A DNA stretch of 7,010 nucleotides, from NCBI GenBank assembly GCA_947177495.1, contig CAMWUS010000073.1, positions 1-7,010 of the forward strand, given 5' to 3'. Shown in pieces: positions 5,370 through 7,010 of the stretch. The notes below the pieces were generated by a model. The model searched no databases. It was not told where the DNA came from and saw only the letters and a program-made list of their open reading frames with translations. Position 1 is the stretch's first letter. Each line of letters begins with the position of its first letter. The stretch comes from an uncultured Clostridia bacterium (GTDB taxonomy: Bacteria > Bacillota > Clostridia > Christensenellales > Borkfalkiaceae). The position numbers were made by a program, and so were the translations under genes.

Positions 5370-6230
5370 TCACACCCGCCTTGCGCAGATAAAGTAACTG
5401 CGGCGGGTTGCGGACATTTTTTCCACCTTGGCATAGTCGGACGCGGTGTGCAGAATGTACCCGTCGCCGAGGTAGAGTGCCACGTGTCCTACGCGCTCGA
5501 TGCCCGTGTTGTTTTTGCGCGACGCGTTGGTGAAGAAGAGCAAATCGCCCCGCTTCATTGCGCTATCAGAAACGGCGCGCCCCTGCGAAACCTGCGTGCG
5601 GGTGGTAAGAGAAAGCAGCGCGCCCTTCCCGTAGTAGAAGATATACTGCATCAGGGAAGAACAGTCGAATTTCTCTTTGGTGAATCCCTTTAAGAAATTG
5701 CCCGCGCCGTCGTGCAAGCGCACCGCGCCGTAAACGTAAGGCACGCCCAATAGCTTCATGCCTTCGGCAATTACGTTTTCGGTGTCCTCGTCGGCTTTTT
5801 CCGTTTCATATACGGTAACGTATTGTTTGCTGATGTATGCTTTGCGCCCGCGGCAATACGTTTCGTACCAACCGCTCTTTTCGCCCATATAGGCGAAGAG
5901 GGTATTTTTTTCGGCTTTGCCGAGGATTTCGTATCCCGTACCTGCGCCGCTGCGTAAGTTTACACTTTCACCCGTAACGCGCAGATATTGCGCTTTCACT
6001 TCCGCCTGCGTGGGAACGGTCGGCTCTTCCGGCTCTTCCGTTTGGGGAAGCTCTGCGTGCGGTTCCTCCTGCGGTTGTTCCGCGGGAAGTTCTTCGGGGA
6101 TTTGGGTGGGCTCCTCAATCGAAGCAAGGGGCGCGGAAACCTCCTCGGGGATTTCTTTATTCGTACAGCCTACTGCAAGCAATCCCATCAACAGAGAGAG
6201 GGCGCAGGTTGTAATTTTCATTTGTTTCAT
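5370..6230 (-). CDS. SH3b-NlpC/P60 lipoprotein, probable peptidoglycan endopeptidase
   Basis: This is a predicted membrane-anchored, extracytoplasmic cysteine peptidase cleaving peptide stems of the cell wall, probably D-glutamyl to diamino-acid bonds as in other NlpC/P60 enzymes. The 286 residues start with a lipoprotein signal (MKQMKITTCALSLLMGLLAVGC) with lipid-modified C22. An acidic Pro/Glu/Gln-rich linker (about 23-80) follows, then a bacterial SH3 domain (about 81-142; VNLRSGAGTGYEILG) and an NlpC/P60 domain (about 152-286). The catalytic triad is C190 (KFDCSSLM), H249 (VGHVALYLGDG) and H261 (YILHTAS). ATG 6230 is chosen over a longer frame from 6257 and an internal ATG at 6221, because GAGGTG (6240-6235) lies 4 nt upstream and the signal peptide then begins properly. 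Odd points: YVYGA replaces the usual YxWGG, and about a dozen extra residues (171-187) precede the catalytic cysteine segment. Substrate specificity is inferred from the family only. Confidence 0.93.
   Translation of the reverse strand: MKQMKITTCALSLLMGLLAVGCTNKEIPEEVSAPLASIEEPTQIPEELPAEQPQEEPHAELPQTEEPEEPTVPTQAEVKAQYLRVTGESVNLRSGAGTGYEILGKAEKNTLFAYMGEKSGWYETYCRGRKAYISKQYVTVYETEKADEDTENVIAEGMKLLGVPYVYGAVRLHDGAGNFLKGFTKEKFDCSSLMQYIFYYGKGALLSLTTRTQVSQGRAVSDSAMKRGDLLFFTNASRKNNTGIERVGHVALYLGDGYILHTASDYAKVEKMSATRRSYFICARRV
5374..5422 (+). terminator. Possible imperfect terminator for rsmA inside the convergent gene
   Basis: ACCCGCC (5374-5380) pairs with GGCGGGT (5402-5408). Within it GCAG (5385-5388) pairs with CTGC (5398-5401) around a 9-nt loop, leaving a 4-nt bulge. 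A run of six T follows at 5417-5422, but 8 nt after the stem rather than directly. It lies in the last codons of the minus-strand peptidase gene, as could be needed when convergent genes leave no spacer. The bulge and the gap make this uncertain. Confidence 0.3.
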
Positions 6231-6261
6231 ACCACACCTCGGTGTTTTATTTTGCAACTAC

Positions 6262-6291
6262 ATACTATCAGATTTTTATGCGGAAAAGCAA
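6262..6291 (-). promoter_or_regulatory. Probable extended -10 promoter of the NlpC/P60 lipoprotein gene
   Basis: On the minus strand TTGCTT (6291-6286), an 18-nt spacer and TGA-TAGTAT (6270-6262) form a weak -35 with an extended -10 element. Transcription would start near 6255, giving a leader of about 25 nt before ATG 6230. Confidence 0.5.
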
Positions 6292-6336
6292 GAAAACCGC
6301 GCAGGTGACTTTTTTCCATTTTTGGAAGCGGGTGGG

Positions 6337-6360
6337 AAGTTCGCCACAGGCAACTTGGCG
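6337..6360. repeat. Two interlocked inverted repeats between divergent promoters
   Basis: AAGTT (6337-6341) is complementary to AACTT (6352-6356), and CGCCA (6342-6346) is complementary to TGGCG (6356-6360), so the two pairs interleave rather than nest. Because the stretch lies upstream of both promoters, any role would be at the DNA level, such as a regulator site. The arms are short and could arise by chance. Confidence 0.3.
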
Positions 6361-6370
6361 TGAAAAATCC

Positions 6371-6400
6371 TTGCGTTTTCTGCGCCGAGTATGGTATAAT
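6371..6400 (+). promoter_or_regulatory. Extended -10 promoter of the DUF3737 gene
   Basis: TTGCGT (6371-6376), an 18-nt spacer and a perfect TATAAT (6395-6400) preceded by TGG form an extended -10 promoter. Transcription should start near 6407, only about 16 nt before ATG 6423, so the leader is close to the minimum that can hold the GGTGA site at 6413-6417. Confidence 0.75.
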
Positions 6401-6422
6401 AGTACGAAACACGGTGAAAACA

Positions 6423-7010
6423 ATGAAAGTGATACAGAAGCAAAATTTCCCCAACGAACGTGATTTGTACAGCGCGCAAGACATCGCGCTTGTAGACTGC
6501 TCGTTCGACGGCGCGGAGGACGGCGAGTCCGCGCTCAAAGAGGCGAAAAACGTAAGCCTTACAAACTGTTTTATGAACTTGCGCTATCCGCTTTGGCACG
6601 ACGAGGGCGTAAAGCTCGACGGCGTAAAAATGACGGAGCTTTGCCGCGCCGCGCTTTGGTATACGGAAAAGCTCGAAGCGGCGCGTTGCGATATGTTCGG
6701 TATTAAGGCGCTGAGAGAGTGCAAGAACGCATATATTTGCACTTCGCGTATTTCTTCCCCCGAGTTTGGGTGGCGGTGCAATGGCGTTACCATCGAGGAC
6801 AGCGAAATCGAGAGCGAGTATTTGTTTTTCGAGTCGAAGAACGTAACCTTGCGCAGGGTGAATTTTACGGGAAAGTATTCGTTCCAATATGTGGAAAACC
6901 TGACGATAGAGGACAGCGAGCTTTCCACCAAAGACGCGTTCTGGCACGCCAAAAACGTAACGGTTAAAAACAGCGTGGTGCGCGGGGAATACCTCGGTTG
7001 GTATTCAGAG
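6423..7010 (+). CDS. DUF3737-type right-handed beta-helix protein, cut by right window edge
   Basis: The first 196 residues of a protein of unknown function are visible; members I recall are about 280-290 residues, so perhaps a third is missing. The whole stretch is a solenoid of similar units such as LKEAKNVSLTNCFM (38-51), LRECKNAYICTSRI (97-110), FFESKNVTLRRVNF (135-148) and FWHAKNVTVKNSVV (173-186). Unit starts at 97, 116, 135, 154 and 173 are exactly 19 residues apart. This pattern, together with DAFWHAKNVTVKNS and GEYLGWYSE, is typical of DUF3737 and predicts a right-handed parallel beta-helix like pectate-lyase folds. There is no signal peptide, so it is probably cytoplasmic. No catalytic residues can be assigned; carbohydrate binding would be a fold-based guess. 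ATG 6423 has GGTGA (6413-6417) 5 nt upstream. It diverges from the NlpC/P60 lipoprotein gene. Confidence 0.85.
   Translation, partial: MKVIQKQNFPNERDLYSAQDIALVDCSFDGAEDGESALKEAKNVSLTNCFMNLRYPLWHDEGVKLDGVKMTELCRAALWYTEKLEAARCDMFGIKALRECKNAYICTSRISSPEFGWRCNGVTIEDSEIESEYLFFESKNVTLRRVNFTGKYSFQYVENLTIEDSELSTKDAFWHAKNVTVKNSVVRGEYLGWYSE

Larger units (their letters stand above)
6231..6422. other. Divergent intergenic region between the NlpC/P60 and DUF3737 genes
   Basis: This 192-nt spacer holds the two outward-facing promoters at 6262-6291 (minus) and 6371-6400 (plus). The roughly 80 nt between their -35 elements should not be transcribed from either. That stretch contains a TTCCA-TTTT-TGGAA inverted repeat (6315-6328) and two interlocked inverted repeats at 6337-6360. 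No small ORF or RNA gene is evident. Confidence 0.6.

Noticed and set aside
5363..5373. GTGAC-G-GTCAC palindrome as a bidirectional terminator
   Set aside because: A four- or five-pair stem with a 1-3 nt loop and no T-tract cannot serve as an intrinsic terminator; the symmetry mostly reflects two facing TGA stop codons.
6231..6257. Nine-residue longer start for the NlpC/P60 lipoprotein at ATG 6257
   Set aside because: The extension would include the GAGGTG ribosome-binding site in the coding region and the predicted transcription start near 6255 lies inside it; ATG 6230 also gives a normal lipoprotein signal.
6276..6947. Minus-strand open frame of 223 codons opposite the DUF3737 gene
   Set aside because: The plus-strand frame shows a regular beta-helix repeat, a perfect -10 element and a ribosome-binding site; the minus frame crosses both promoters and has no recognisable domain.

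Overview
The window looks like chromosomal DNA of an anaerobic, low-oxygen-lifestyle Firmicute, most likely a Clostridia-type gut or sediment lineage. Three things point there. The first gene is a pyruvate:ferredoxin oxidoreductase. The gene order metG-tatD-(one gene)-ksgA is the classic Firmicute neighbourhood. Genes are preceded by purine-rich Shine-Dalgarno sites and AT-rich, sigma-A-type promoters, whereas the coding DNA is rather GC-rich (many GCG, CCC and GGC codons). The exact genus cannot be read from the sequence. No mobile element, CRISPR array, tRNA or rRNA gene was seen.

Layout. 1-883 (minus): the N-terminal quarter of pyruvate:ferredoxin oxidoreductase, cut by the window edge, with a near-consensus promoter. 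884-1113: a divergent promoter region. 1114-4434 (plus): a tightly packed three-gene operon of methionyl-tRNA synthetase (metG), a TatD-family metal-dependent nuclease, and a small TatD-linked radical SAM protein. The cistrons overlap by 4 nt or are separated by 1 nt, and the unit ends in a clear intrinsic terminator at 4443-4469. 4533-5366 (plus): rsmA/ksgA, the 16S rRNA dimethyladenosine transferase. 5370-6230 (minus): a lipoprotein with an SH3b domain and an NlpC/P60 cell-wall peptidase domain, convergent with rsmA with only 3 nt between the stop codons. 6231-6422: a second divergent promoter region. 6423-7010 (plus): the first 196 codons of a DUF3737-type right-handed beta-helix protein, cut by the right edge.

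How they fit together. metG, tatD and rsmA are translation and nucleic-acid housekeeping genes whose linkage is widespread in Firmicutes. In Bacillus subtilis the slot between tatD (yabD) and ksgA holds yabE and rnmV (the 5S rRNA maturase RNase M5). Here the slot is taken by a radical SAM gene instead, and rsmA is set apart by a terminator. The radical SAM gene is the least understood component: its co-translation with TatD suggests a shared job, but its substrate cannot be deduced. The NlpC/P60 lipoprotein probably trims peptidoglycan at the outer face of the membrane. The DUF3737 protein has no known function, but shows a very regular 19-residue solenoid period.

I did not find evidence for a wholly new multi-gene system. 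The best leads are the TatD-radical SAM pair, the orphan ribosome-binding site and mini-ORF ahead of rsmA, and the small repeats in the two divergent promoter regions.
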